Below the pieces are notes generated by a model that was not told the origin of the DNA, ran no database searches, and saw nothing but the letters and a program-made list of their open reading frames with translations. From NCBI GenBank assembly GCA_964346815.1, contig CAYFWF010000068.1:1-64000 (forward strand): a DNA stretch of 64,000 nt, in the 5' to 3' direction. The position numbers and the translations under genes were made by a program. Source of the stretch: CAYFWF01 sp964346815. GTDB taxonomy: Bacteria; Acidobacteriota; Aminicenantia; Aminicenantales; Aminicenantaceae. Of this stretch, positions 52,178-60,322 are shown piece by piece (position 1 is the first letter of the stretch; each line of letters starts with the position of its first letter).

Positions 52178-52696
52178 ATGAAAGTCAAAGTCTTCATGGT
52201 GTTTTTCTTTTTTACAGCTTCCTCTCTGGTTCTTATTGCCCAAATGCAAAAGCCCGTCGACCCCGTAAACTGGAGAGAACTGATTTCTTTTCTTGGAGAT
52301 GTCGAAGGCTGGACTGCCCAGGATGATGCGGAGGGCCAGTCTGTTTCCATGGGGGAATTCAAGGTCAGCCAGGCCGAGCGTCGATATGTTTCTGGAGATA
52401 AAGAACTCAGCATCAAAATTGCCGATGGTGGCTATGTGCCTATGGTTTATGCAAGCATCAAGATGGCCATGAACTATGAGGTCGACACGAGTGAGGAGTA
52501 CATAAAAAAGGCTACAGTCAAAGGCCATCCCGCCATGGAGAAGTATGAGTACGATGATAAGGATGCACAGGTGATCATCCTGATCAAGGACAGATTTATC
52601 GTCACTCTGGAAGGAGAAAATTTCGAAGACACATCGGAATTGAAATCCATTGCAGCATCTCTCGACCTGGATGGCATAGCTGCATTAGCCGAGTAA
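52178..52696 (+). CDS. Small exported protein of unknown function
   Basis: 172 residues with a signal peptide (VFMVFFFFTASSLVLIAQ). The mature domain is mixed alpha/beta: WRELISFLGDVEGWTAQD, a central VSQAERRYVSGDKELSIKI, and a C-terminal VIILIKDRFIVTLEG followed by a helix. I do not recognise a named family, but the pattern of a periplasmic lipid- or protein-binding domain is plausible. Its last 12 bases overlap the convergent aldo/keto-reductase gene. Confidence 0.7.
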   Translation: MKVKVFMVFFFFTASSLVLIAQMQKPVDPVNWRELISFLGDVEGWTAQDDAEGQSVSMGEFKVSQAERRYVSGDKELSIKIADGGYVPMVYASIKMAMNYEVDTSEEYIKKATVKGHPAMEKYEYDDKDAQVIILIKDRFIVTLEGENFEDTSELKSIAASLDLDGIAALAE

Positions 52697-53902
52697 TGCA
52701 TGCGCCTCCTTGATTCTTCTGCGTACCGAAACTCCATAGGGACAAACCGCTTCACATGTTCCGCAATCCCGGCATACTGCGGCGGTCGAACGTCTCGGCA
52801 AACAAGAGTAGGCTCGATGGGCTTGAGCAGACTTTGCATAGCCCTCGATATAAGCCAGATACCTCAAGATTTCCGCTGTATAGACGCCCTGAGGACAATG
52901 TTTTTGACAGAGCCCGCACATATGACAGTAGTCTTTCAAGTTTTGGGCTGCGAACCTGTAAAGAGTTTTTCTCTCTGTTTCTGAGAGAGACTGTCCTGCA
53001 ACTGCCAGATCTTCCTCCATCTGCTGGAAGGTGAGTATCTCTGTGACAACCGAAGAGATGTCCTGATTTTCAAGAGCCCATTTGAGCATGGCCTGGAAGA
53101 TTGAAGTGTCACCTGTTTTGTATTTTTCCAGGTTCTGCCTTTTTCCGCCCACTTTAAGCGTTTTCATGGCAATGATGCCCACATCTTTGGAAACGGCCAG
53201 CCGGATGAGCTTTCGCGTTCCACTCGCACCGAGATAATCTTCATAGGCCTCGATATTTTTTTCGCTCTCTTGAATATCGAAGACATTGTATCCCAACTGC
53301 ACCATGTCATAGCGACCGCTCTCGACAGCTTTTGTGACCACTTCATGATGGTTGGAATGACAGGAAAGCCCGCAGAATCTGTACTTTCCCTGTTTTTTCA
53401 GGATATCGAATGCGCTGAGCACCCTTTCGTCGGTCAATTGAGCAGGACTGCTGGCTCCATGGATCAAGAGCACATCCAGGTAGTCCGTCTGAAGCCTTCT
53501 CAGACTTCCCTCGACGGATCTGGCAATGGATTCTTCGCTCCAGTTTCCTCTTAAGTGAAATTTTGTTCCCACATGCACTCGATCCCTTCCCACATCCTTG
53601 AGGAGCCTTCCGATTTGCCGTTCGCTGTTGCCGTTCATATAGGTGTAGGATGTATCTATGTAATTGACCCCTCGTTCGATGACCTGCTGCATGACTGCCC
53701 AGTCGGGGACTGGACTCCCTCCGAGAGAAATTTCCGATATCCACAGGTCTGTTCTCCCCAAGCGGCGGTAGGACATCTTTTCCTTCTTTATGCGTTTTAT
53801 GTCCGTCTCTTTTAAGACTGAACTCAGGGGAGGAATGGCGGCTGCAAAAGCCCCTCCCATAAGATTCCTCAGAAAAATCCGGCGGCCGTTTTTTTTTATC
53901 AC
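52685..53902 (-). CDS. Tat-exported aldo/keto reductase with C-terminal 2[4Fe-4S] domain
   Basis: 405 residues. A twin-arginine-like signal GRRIFLRNLMGGAFAAAI opens the protein. The AKR barrel spans about 45-300 with the usual tetrad region (YIDTSYTYMNGNSERQIG with Asp and Tyr, then the Lys in VGTKFHL and the His of LLIHGA). A ferredoxin-like end follows, with clusters CHMCGLCQKHCPQGV near 340 and CRDCGTCEAVCPYGV near 384. Such Fe-S-tailed AKRs occur in Acidobacteriota and related phyla; the substrate is unknown. Its start overlaps the stop of the upstream DapA-family gene (53899-53902), so they are translationally coupled. Confidence 0.88.
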   Translation of the reverse strand: MIKKNGRRIFLRNLMGGAFAAAIPPLSSVLKETDIKRIKKEKMSYRRLGRTDLWISEISLGGSPVPDWAVMQQVIERGVNYIDTSYTYMNGNSERQIGRLLKDVGRDRVHVGTKFHLRGNWSEESIARSVEGSLRRLQTDYLDVLLIHGASSPAQLTDERVLSAFDILKKQGKYRFCGLSCHSNHHEVVTKAVESGRYDMVQLGYNVFDIQESEKNIEAYEDYLGASGTRKLIRLAVSKDVGIIAMKTLKVGGKRQNLEKYKTGDTSIFQAMLKWALENQDISSVVTEILTFQQMEEDLAVAGQSLSETERKTLYRFAAQNLKDYCHMCGLCQKHCPQGVYTAEILRYLAYIEGYAKSAQAHRAYSCLPRRSTAAVCRDCGTCEAVCPYGVSVRRRIKEAHALLG

Positions 53903-54789
53903 AGTTTTCCCTTCAATTTTTTCAGAATTTCTTCGATATCCTTTTTACCTCTCTCCTCTAGGGGAAGAAGAGGAGGACGGGGCAGTCCGCCATGATAGCC
54001 CAATACATCCATGGCGAATTTGGCTCCTGGAATGCCGTAAGTCTGTATAATGGCGTTGTTCAGGGGAATCAATGCCATCTGGAGCTTCAAAGCTTCCTCC
54101 CATCTCTTTTCCTTAAAAAGGGTATAAATTTCCGTACATTGTGCAGGGACGATATCGGCAAGACGGAGGATTCCTCCGGAGACTCCCATAAGAAGGCCAG
54201 GGAGAAACATGCTTCCAGCCCCCAAGAGATAGCAAAAATCAGGCGGTAGATCTTGAATGACTTCACCCAGAAAGGCCAGGTTTCCCGAGCTGTCCTTTAT
54301 CCCGATAATATTGGAGTGGGCAGCCAACTGGACGACAACGCCCGGATGGATGGAGAGGCCGGTGATCTGAGGGATATGATAGGGAATCACCGGGATTTTC
54401 GACTCATCGGCAATCGTCATGAAATGTCTCTTGAGTGCCTGGGGAGTCATTTGGGATTTGAAGTAGAAGGGGGTCCGGACCAGAGCGGCATCCGCGCCCG
54501 TTGCTGCCATTCGGTTGGTGAAGGAGATGGTCTCTGCTGTGGATTCTCGGGCTGTTCCCACCAAGATCTTTTTATCCGGGGATGCAGTTTCTTTTGCCGT
54601 TTGGACCAGCTTTTCTGACTCTTCATCAGTCAGGGAGGAGGCTTCTCCGCTGGAGCCTGAGATGAGGTATCCTGCCAGTTTGAAAGAATTGTATTTTTTC
54701 AGGTTCTCAGAGAATTTTTCCGGAGAAATTGCATACCCCTCGAAAGGCGTGGTAAGTGCAGCGAAAACGCCCTTATAAATTTCTGCCAT
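53899..54789 (-). CDS. DapA/NanA-family lyase
   Basis: 296 residues from the ATG after GAGGAG; a longer start at 54816 adds nine residues. TIM-barrel lyase with the Schiff-base Lys in IIGIKDSSGN near residue 160, Tyr in PYHIPQITG and the Ser pair in SGSSGEASSL in place of the usual Thr-Thr. It is a member of the dihydrodipicolinate synthase/N-acetylneuraminate-lyase superfamily; the substitutions argue against true lysine biosynthesis. Its neighbour, the exported AKR, is coupled to it and suggests catabolism of a keto-sugar acid or similar compound. Confidence 0.85.
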   Translation of the reverse strand: MAEIYKGVFAALTTPFEGYAISPEKFSENLKKYNSFKLAGYLISGSSGEASSLTDEESEKLVQTAKETASPDKKILVGTARESTAETISFTNRMAATGADAALVRTPFYFKSQMTPQALKRHFMTIADESKIPVIPYHIPQITGLSIHPGVVVQLAAHSNIIGIKDSSGNLAFLGEVIQDLPPDFCYLLGAGSMFLPGLLMGVSGGILRLADIVPAQCTEIYTLFKEKRWEEALKLQMALIPLNNAIIQTYGIPGAKFAMDVLGYHGGLPRPPLLPLEERGKKDIEEILKKLKGKL

Positions 54790-54812
54790 TGGCTTTTCTC
54801 CTCGTACTGTCC

Positions 54813-55193
54813 TCACTTTCTATCGAGTTTGGATTCGATTTCCCTCAATTCTTCGTCTGAAAGACCGAAGTAATGCCCCACTTCGTGAAATACGACTTCT
54901 TTGATTTTTTGTTTGATGTCTTCCTCTGAACGGCACATTTCAAGTATCGGTTTCTGGTAGATCACAATCACATCGGGTGGAAGATTTCCGTAATAAGGCC
55001 CCCTGTGTTTAAACGGGACGCCATGATAAAGCCCCAGAATAGTGCTGTAAGGAGAGCTTCCTGTCTGCCGGTACACTTCTCTTGGGGGAGACTCCTCAAC
55101 GATCACAGCCAGATTTTCGATGTATTTTTTAAATTTTTCTGGAAGCTGTGCGAAGGCTTCTGCCACCAGCTTTTCGAATGTTTCCTTTTTCAT
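54813..55193 (-). CDS. Small zincin-like metallopeptidase
   Basis: 126 residues. The zinc motif HEVGHYFGLSDEEL (HExxHxxxxxD) near residue 100 places it in the minimal zincin family PF06262. FEKLVAEAFAQLPEKF at the N-terminus and VIVIYQKPIL before the motif agree. These proteins are small, cytoplasmic and of unknown substrate. It is the next gene upstream of the DapA-family gene, 20 bases from the cobalamin adenosyltransferase. Confidence 0.85.
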   Translation of the reverse strand: MKKETFEKLVAEAFAQLPEKFKKYIENLAVIVEESPPREVYRQTGSSPYSTILGLYHGVPFKHRGPYYGNLPPDVIVIYQKPILEMCRSEEDIKQKIKEVVFHEVGHYFGLSDEELREIESKLDRK

Positions 55194-55213
55194 AAGTGTG
55201 AGAGTCTGAACGT

Positions 55214-55768
55214 TTATTTTTCAATGCCTTTCCTGGCCTGTACGCCTCGTTTGTAGTAATGTTTGATTTCCTTCATTTCCGTGACGAGATCAGCTCGGTC
55301 GAGGAAAGACTCTGGAGCGTATCTTCCGGTCAGTATGACCTCAATCCCTTCAGGCTTTTCATCCAAGAATCGGTGAACTTGGTTTTCTGTCAATAGTTTG
55401 AAGTGAACGGCTACATTGATCTCGTCAAGAACAATGATCTGATATTGACCGGACTTCATGGCCTTGAAACATTTTTCCAGGCCGTGCTCGGCTCTTTGAA
55501 AATCTTCTTTATCCGGATTCTCAGTAACATGAACAAACCCTTTACGGCCGAATTGTTCGATGGTGATGAAAGGAGACAGCTTTTTAACAGAAGCGAGTTC
55601 ACCATAATCTTGCCCTTTAAGAAATTGTCCTATGTAAGTTTTGAGTCCGCATCCGGCGGCTCTGAGAGCCAAACCTAAAGCAGCAGTGGTTTTCCCTTTT
55701 CCCTTCCCGGTGTAGACCTGCACATATCCTTTGAATACTTCTCGGGGCTTCTTCTTTTCCATTCCCAT
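55214..55768 (-). CDS. cobO: Cob(I)yrinic acid a,c-diamide adenosyltransferase
   Basis: 184 residues of the CobO/BtuR/CobA type. P-loop GKGKGKTTAALGLALRAAG near residue 20, GQFLKGQDYGEL, VLDEINVAVHFKLL and ILTGRYAPESFLDRADLVTE are family words. It transfers the adenosyl group of ATP to the corrin cobalt, a late or salvage step of B12 synthesis. No other cobalamin genes and no B12 riboswitch are nearby. It may serve salvage only. Confidence 0.92.
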   Translation of the reverse strand: MGMEKKKPREVFKGYVQVYTGKGKGKTTAALGLALRAAGCGLKTYIGQFLKGQDYGELASVKKLSPFITIEQFGRKGFVHVTENPDKEDFQRAEHGLEKCFKAMKSGQYQIIVLDEINVAVHFKLLTENQVHRFLDEKPEGIEVILTGRYAPESFLDRADLVTEMKEIKHYYKRGVQARKGIEK

Positions 55769-55827
55769 AAACTATATTTCAATACACAGATTGAGTCAAC
55801 ATCGTCAAGGCTCTATGCTAAAAATTG

Positions 55828-55912
55828 GGGGCTCTTTCCGTTTTGTGTGCGTCAGATCTGATGACAAAGACAAGCTTGAAAACAATCCCTACACAAAATA
55901 GATAAGAGCCCC
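55828..55912. repeat. Spaced inverted repeat upstream of serS
   Basis: GGGGCTCTT (55828-55836) and AAGAGCCCC (55904-55912) are perfect nine-base inverted repeats 67 bases apart in the divergent region between cobO and serS. They could be termini of a tiny repeat element or the base of a long RNA hairpin. No T-box elements are present. Confidence 0.4.
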
Positions 55913-56029
55913 ACTTTTCGTAACAGAGCCCATCGTGAACGCGGATGTATGCATTCCCCATTGCTCTCATCTCGATCACGATTTTGGAAATGCTTCCGTT
56001 GCGGAATCAAAAGGGGGCAGTGTGCTTTT

Positions 56030-56057
56030 TTGAAAACGACTCCACCTGTGCTATAAT
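56030..56057 (+). promoter_or_regulatory. serS promoter, probably giving a leaderless transcript
   Basis: TTGAAA at 56030-56035, a 16-base spacer and a perfect TATAAT at 56052-56057. The serS ATG begins at 56065, seven bases after the -10, the normal distance to a transcription start. No Shine-Dalgarno sequence lies between. The transcript is therefore expected to start on or within a base of the ATG. Confidence 0.6.
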
Positions 56058-56064
56058 CATCCGC

Positions 56065-57336
56065 ATGTTGGATGAGAAATTTGTCGAGGAAAACCCTGAT
56101 CTTGTCATCAAAAAAACAGCATCCCGAGGTGTCGATTTAGACCTGAGCCAGTTCCTGCGGCTTTCGGAACAGAAGAAGAGACATTTACAGAAGATAGAGA
56201 GCCTCCGGCACGAGCTCAATAGAACCTCCAAGCTGATCGGAAGGATGAAAGAAGAAGGAAAAGATCCCAGCGACCTCATAAAAGACATGAAGGATGTGTC
56301 TGAAGAAATCAAGGATCTCGAAGGGATCTTCAAACAGCGGGATGAGGAGCTGAAGACAATCCTGTTGAGCATTCCCAATATCCCTCATGCTTCTGTCCCG
56401 GAGGGGCTTGACTCTGAAAAAAATGTGGAAGTACGGAGGTTCGGGAAGAAACCCGAGTTTGCTTTTCAAGCAAAACCTCATTGGGAGATCGGAACCAGCC
56501 TGGGAATACTCGACTTTGAACGAGCAGCCAAACTTGCAGGATCGAGGTTCGCGGTCTATCTTGGCGACGGTGCCAGACTGGAGAGAGCTTTGATCAATTT
56601 TATGCTGGATATCCACATTAAGGAAAGAGGCTATACGGAAGTGATCCCCCCCTTTATAGCCAATGCGGACTGCCTGATTGGAACCGGAAACCTGCCTAAA
56701 TTCGAGGATGATCTTTTCAAACTGAAGGGATATCCCTGGTATTTAGTCCCCACTGCCGAAGTCCCCTTGACCAATCTCTACAGAGAGGAAATCCTGGACG
56801 GGGAATCGCTTCCCCAAAGGTTTGTGGCTTACACTCCCTGCTTCAGGAGCGAAGCTGGTTCTTATGGAAAGGATGTCAGAGGCCTGATCCGTCAACATCA
56901 GTTCAACAAGGTGGAGCTGGCAAGCTTCTGCCTTCCCGAGTCCTCTTATCAGGAATTGGATAAATTGACCGAAGATGCAGAGGAGGTGCTCAAAAGGCTC
57001 GGGCTCCACTATCGGGTGGTGGTTCTTTGCACCGGAGATTTGGGTTTTGCTGGGGCCAAAACGTTTGATCTGGAACTCTGGATGCCTCACAGGAGCAAAT
57101 ATCTAGAGATTTCCTCCTGCACCAACTGCGAGGATTTTCAAGCCAGACGAGCCAATATTCGTTTTCGGAGGGGTCCCAAAACCAAGACGGAGTTCGTGCA
57201 CACTCTGAATGGATCTGGAGTGGCGGTAGGAAGGACAGTCAGTGCCATCCTGGAATGTTTCCAGCAGGAAGATGGCTCTGTTCTTATCCCTATGGCCCTA
57301 CGCCCTTACATGGACGGTCAAGAGATAATTTCGTGA
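56065..57336 (+). CDS. serS: Serine-tRNA ligase
   Basis: 423 residues, the standard length, from the ATG that directly follows the promoter; the open frame extends 40 codons upstream but lacks homology there. The N-terminal coiled-coil arm covers about 30-105 (EQKKRHLQKIESLRHELN, DMKDVSEEIKDLEGIFKQRD). The class-II core has motif 2 (YTPCFRSEAGSYGKDVRGL) and motif 3 (NGSGVAVGRTVSAILE). It charges tRNA-Ser; two tRNA-Ser genes follow directly, one 17 bases and the other 402 bases after the stop. Confidence 0.95.
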   Translation: MLDEKFVEENPDLVIKKTASRGVDLDLSQFLRLSEQKKRHLQKIESLRHELNRTSKLIGRMKEEGKDPSDLIKDMKDVSEEIKDLEGIFKQRDEELKTILLSIPNIPHASVPEGLDSEKNVEVRRFGKKPEFAFQAKPHWEIGTSLGILDFERAAKLAGSRFAVYLGDGARLERALINFMLDIHIKERGYTEVIPPFIANADCLIGTGNLPKFEDDLFKLKGYPWYLVPTAEVPLTNLYREEILDGESLPQRFVAYTPCFRSEAGSYGKDVRGLIRQHQFNKVELASFCLPESSYQELDKLTEDAEEVLKRLGLHYRVVVLCTGDLGFAGAKTFDLELWMPHRSKYLEISSCTNCEDFQARRANIRFRRGPKTKTEFVHTLNGSGVAVGRTVSAILECFQQEDGSVLIPMALRPYMDGQEIIS

Positions 57337-57352
57337 AAGAGTACAGAGAAGC

Positions 57353-57439
57353 GGAGGGATGGCCGAGTGGTTGAAGGCGGCGGTCTTGAAAACCGCTTCA
57401 CGAGTGATCGTGACGGGGGTTCGAATCCCTCTCCCTCCG
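57353..57439 (+). tRNA. tRNA-Ser(TGA)
   Basis: Complete class-II cloverleaf, 87 nt. Acceptor GGAGGGA/TCCCTCC, D arm GGCCGAGTGGTTGAAGGC, anticodon stem CGGT(C) with loop CTTGAAA (anticodon TGA), long variable arm CTTCACGAGTGATCGTGACG, T arm GGGGGTTCGAATCCCTC and discriminator G. CCA is not encoded. It lies 17 bases after serS. Confidence 0.93.
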
Positions 57440-57526
57440 CATAAAGTCCAAAGATTTGGATGGATCATGCGCAGTTCCGCAGGCGCCGAGAAGGACGGTG
57501 AAGGAATGGCGTTAAAAATCTGAACT

Positions 57527-57586
57527 AGAGCGGAGACATTTCTCTGCTCCTTAAAACTATACATCATTCCCGTCACTTTGGGACAG
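57527..57586. repeat. Inverted-repeat element, copy 2
   Basis: A hairpin GAGCGGAGA-CATT-TCTCTGCTC (57531-57552) is followed by TGCTCCTTAA..CATTCCCGTCACTTTGGGACA, which matches the right half of the element at 37262-37345. The left terminal repeat is not found here, so this copy is probably truncated. It lies between the two tRNA-Ser genes. Confidence 0.5.
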
Positions 57587-57737
57587 AGCAAAAAACCAGA
57601 TAGAGACTATCAGCTCTTGAAAATGCCATGGCGAAGCACGAAGGTTTGAAGCGGTCCCCTAGTATACCGTTGACCGTCCCTGTGATTTGACTCAGATTCG
57701 AAAAATGCTAAAATGAAGTCCGGACCGAAATTCAGGT

Positions 57738-57829
<92 letters not shown>

Positions 57830-57847
57830 TATTTTTAAGAGCTATTT

Positions 57848-58903
57848 TTACTGTCTTTGGCCAAATTCGAGCACTGTTTCAACGATCTCCTGATGGGAGA
57901 GGGATGATTCATCTTGGGGGGAATCGATGATCCGGAAGTTAAAAAGCGGACAGTTGCCGTCATACCAGCGATGAGAAAAGGGACGTCCCAGTTCTCTTCT
58001 CCTGCGGGCTTCAAGTTGATTCAGCAGGTCCCCTAATCCCCTGAGGTTGATACCTTTTTCCGGATCGACACCTAGAATATACCTCTTGTTTCCGAAGTTT
58101 GTCATCAGAAAAGAAAATCCCTGTTTGAGGGAAGGGTTGAGATGGTCTCTTCTTGCCCAATCTTTGAGCAGATAGCTCCGCGGATTTCTCACCACCAGGC
58201 CATCCACGGTCTTCTTCCCCTTTCCTGCGGCAAGTGGAAGGTCCAAGAGCAGTTTTTGACTGTGTTTCAAGTCATCGAGGTAATTGAAATAATCCTCTTC
58301 CGCTCGCCTTATGGCTCTCCGATATCTCTCGATGCCTGAGAAAAGAAACTTATTCACGGAGATTTCATAACCTTCATTGGATTTTGAATAGAGGAAATTC
58401 ATGAATTTCAGCCCTTCCTTCACTCGTTCTAGGCTTGCAGCCTCATCGGCTTTTCTTATTCTGAGGAAAAGGGCACGAAGAATGGAATAAGGTGTGGAGG
58501 CAAGGTCCCATTCTTTGGGGAGAGTGGCTGAATCGACCATTTTTGTGTAGGCGGAGATTTTTGCCATAGCCGGATCGATTTGGCCCGTTTTTAGAAGCTT
58601 CATGGCCAGATAGATCGAGGCTACAGCATCGAAGTCGGGAAGCCGATGGGTGACGATGTTCAGATAAAAGGTTCTCTCCGCTTTTTTGTGGATTTCATCT
58701 CTGGGTATATGATCCAGGACCAATGCAGGGTACTTGATTATTAGAGATGCGGTACATTCTGGCTCAGCTTGGGGGTGGTGGTGATCTATGACTCCAGGAA
58801 CGGTCTTCATACCCACATCCAGGACCAGGGTGCCTTTTCGGGGGGCAAACTCTGTTCCGTATGCTGCGAATCGGTAGTCCGCTTCGAAAGGAGGGAGAAT
58901 CAT
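57848..58903 (-). CDS. DHH-type phosphoesterase-like protein
   Basis: 351 residues, cytoplasmic. VIDHHHPQAE near residue 38 and THRLPDFDAVASIYLAMKL near 87 are metal-site words resembling those of the DHH superfamily (DHH motif; HxxPDxDA). The order is unusual, with the DHH-like word before the PDxDA word. The C-terminal half (residues 220-351, KTVDGLVVRNPRSYLLKDW, ending FNFRIIDSPQDESSLSHQ) would form the substrate cap. Relatives hydrolyse nanoRNA or cyclic dinucleotides, but the specific activity is unproven. Its start overlaps the mutY stop (58900-58903), so the genes are coupled. Confidence 0.7.
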   Translation of the reverse strand: MILPPFEADYRFAAYGTEFAPRKGTLVLDVGMKTVPGVIDHHHPQAEPECTASLIIKYPALVLDHIPRDEIHKKAERTFYLNIVTHRLPDFDAVASIYLAMKLLKTGQIDPAMAKISAYTKMVDSATLPKEWDLASTPYSILRALFLRIRKADEAASLERVKEGLKFMNFLYSKSNEGYEISVNKFLFSGIERYRRAIRRAEEDYFNYLDDLKHSQKLLLDLPLAAGKGKKTVDGLVVRNPRSYLLKDWARRDHLNPSLKQGFSFLMTNFGNKRYILGVDPEKGINLRGLGDLLNQLEARRRRELGRPFSHRWYDGNCPLFNFRIIDSPQDESSLSHQEIVETVLEFGQRQ

Positions 58904-59988
58904 TGACTGTGCCTTTTTCTTTCCTTTTCCTCCAAAAATTTAACAATTCTGACACTCCCGGAGGGAAGGGGGAAATTCCGTATGTTTTCAAGGGTTACCC
59001 ATCGATGATCCTTTTCGTCCATTGAAGGTTTCGAATCGACCGAGCATGAGTAAGCATGGAGCTTTACACGGAATTGAGTATAGGAGTGATGGACAGTAAT
59101 GAGAAGCTCTCCTATAGAGGCTTCGCTTCCAAGTTCTTCTTTGATCTCTCGTTTCAGAGCCTGCTCGGGCTTTTCATTCGGCCTTATTTTTCCTCCGGGG
59201 AATTCCCAGAGATCGGCCAGAAGCCCTTTGGAGGGTCTCTTCTGGATGAAGTATTTCTCCTTCTCCTTTATGATCCCGACTACAGCTTCGATTTTCTTGT
59301 ATTTTCTTTTTTTGGGATGAGGGATAATTTCCTGCTCCCCTTTTTTAAAGGATTCACAGTACTCAAGAATCGGGCAGAGAAGGCAAAGCGGATTTCTTGG
59401 TTTGCAAACAAGCGAGCCGAGTTCCATAATGGCTTGATTGAAAATTCCTATGGATTTCTGAGGAAGCAGAGGAGTTAGAAAACGCAGAAGCTCCCTATCG
59501 TTCTTAGGGCTTGTGCTTCGATGCATCCTCATGAGCCTCATGGAGACCCGTCGGACGTTTGCATCCATGACTGGGTAAGGCTTGTCGAAAGCAAAGCTTA
59601 GAACGGCTGCGGTGGTGTAAGGGCCAAAACCGGGTAATTTTTTCAGATCCTCATAGTGTTGGGGAAGACACCCCTCATGTTTCTCTACGATGATTTTGGA
59701 TGCTCGATGGAGATTTTTCGCTCTTTGGTAGTAGCCCAGCCCCTGCCAGGCTCTGAGAACTTTTTGCAGGGGTGCTTCGCTTAAGGTCCTGATGTCTGGA
59801 AAGATCTTCAGCCATCTTTTGTAATAGGGAAGGACGGCTTGAACCGTTGTTTGTTGGAGCATGATTTCTGAAATCCAGATTTTGTAGGGATCTTCAGTTT
59901 GCCGCCAAGGAAGTCTCCTGTGATGAGTGATGTACCAGTGTTTCAGCTTGTACTGGAGTTCGGATGCGGTTTGCATTGTCTTCTGCAT
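58900..59988 (-). CDS. mutY: A/G-specific adenine glycosylase
   Basis: 362 residues from MQKTMQTASELQYKLKHWY; a longer start at 60075 adds 29 residues without homology. HhH-GPD domain with the catalytic Glu in SEIMLQQTTVQ and Asp in VMDANVRRVSMRL, helix-hairpin-helix LKKLPGFGPYTTAAVL, and the Fe-S cluster Cys-x6-Cys-x2-Cys-x5-Cys (CKPRNPLCLLCPILEYC). The C-terminal NUDIX-type domain, with EFPGGKIRPNEKPEQALKRE, recognises 8-oxoguanine. It removes adenine mispaired with 8-oxoG. It is transcribed together with the DHH-type gene. Confidence 0.93.
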   Translation of the reverse strand: MQKTMQTASELQYKLKHWYITHHRRLPWRQTEDPYKIWISEIMLQQTTVQAVLPYYKRWLKIFPDIRTLSEAPLQKVLRAWQGLGYYQRAKNLHRASKIIVEKHEGCLPQHYEDLKKLPGFGPYTTAAVLSFAFDKPYPVMDANVRRVSMRLMRMHRSTSPKNDRELLRFLTPLLPQKSIGIFNQAIMELGSLVCKPRNPLCLLCPILEYCESFKKGEQEIIPHPKKRKYKKIEAVVGIIKEKEKYFIQKRPSKGLLADLWEFPGGKIRPNEKPEQALKREIKEELGSEASIGELLITVHHSYTQFRVKLHAYSCSVDSKPSMDEKDHRWVTLENIRNFPLPSGSVRIVKFLEEKERKRHSQ

Positions 59989-60322
59989 GGCTTGAAAACA
60001 TCTCTGTATACCATGATTTTTCTGAAGACACAACCCTGGATACTTTAACCTATATCTGCTTGAAGGCTTCTTCATTTTTATGGGGATTTCAACAGCTTGC
60101 GTGACAATTTCTTATTCCAGTTTTGAAGACGAATCCGAGATTTACTCTTTTCTTGACAAGAGGGAGGAACTGAGATATTTTTTTTATTGAAAACATTGTA
60201 AGACCATTTCGTGTCTTTCCCGATGTTGTTCCCTTCTTTGGGGAGGACAGCCAGATTCTCCCCGGTTTCAGAAATGGGTGTCGTTCGAAGGGAGGAGATT
60301 GGAAAGTGAGGGAATACTGCTG

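Noticed and set aside
52077..55860. 14-base repeat GTGCGTCAGATCTG in the SRP RNA gene and upstream of serS
   Set aside because: A shared 14-mer within 64 kb is expected by chance, and the flanks do not match.
55769..56064. Possible T-box or other riboswitch upstream of serS
   Set aside because: No T-box bulge sequence or specifier loop is seen, and the promoter lies directly at the ATG, leaving no leader.
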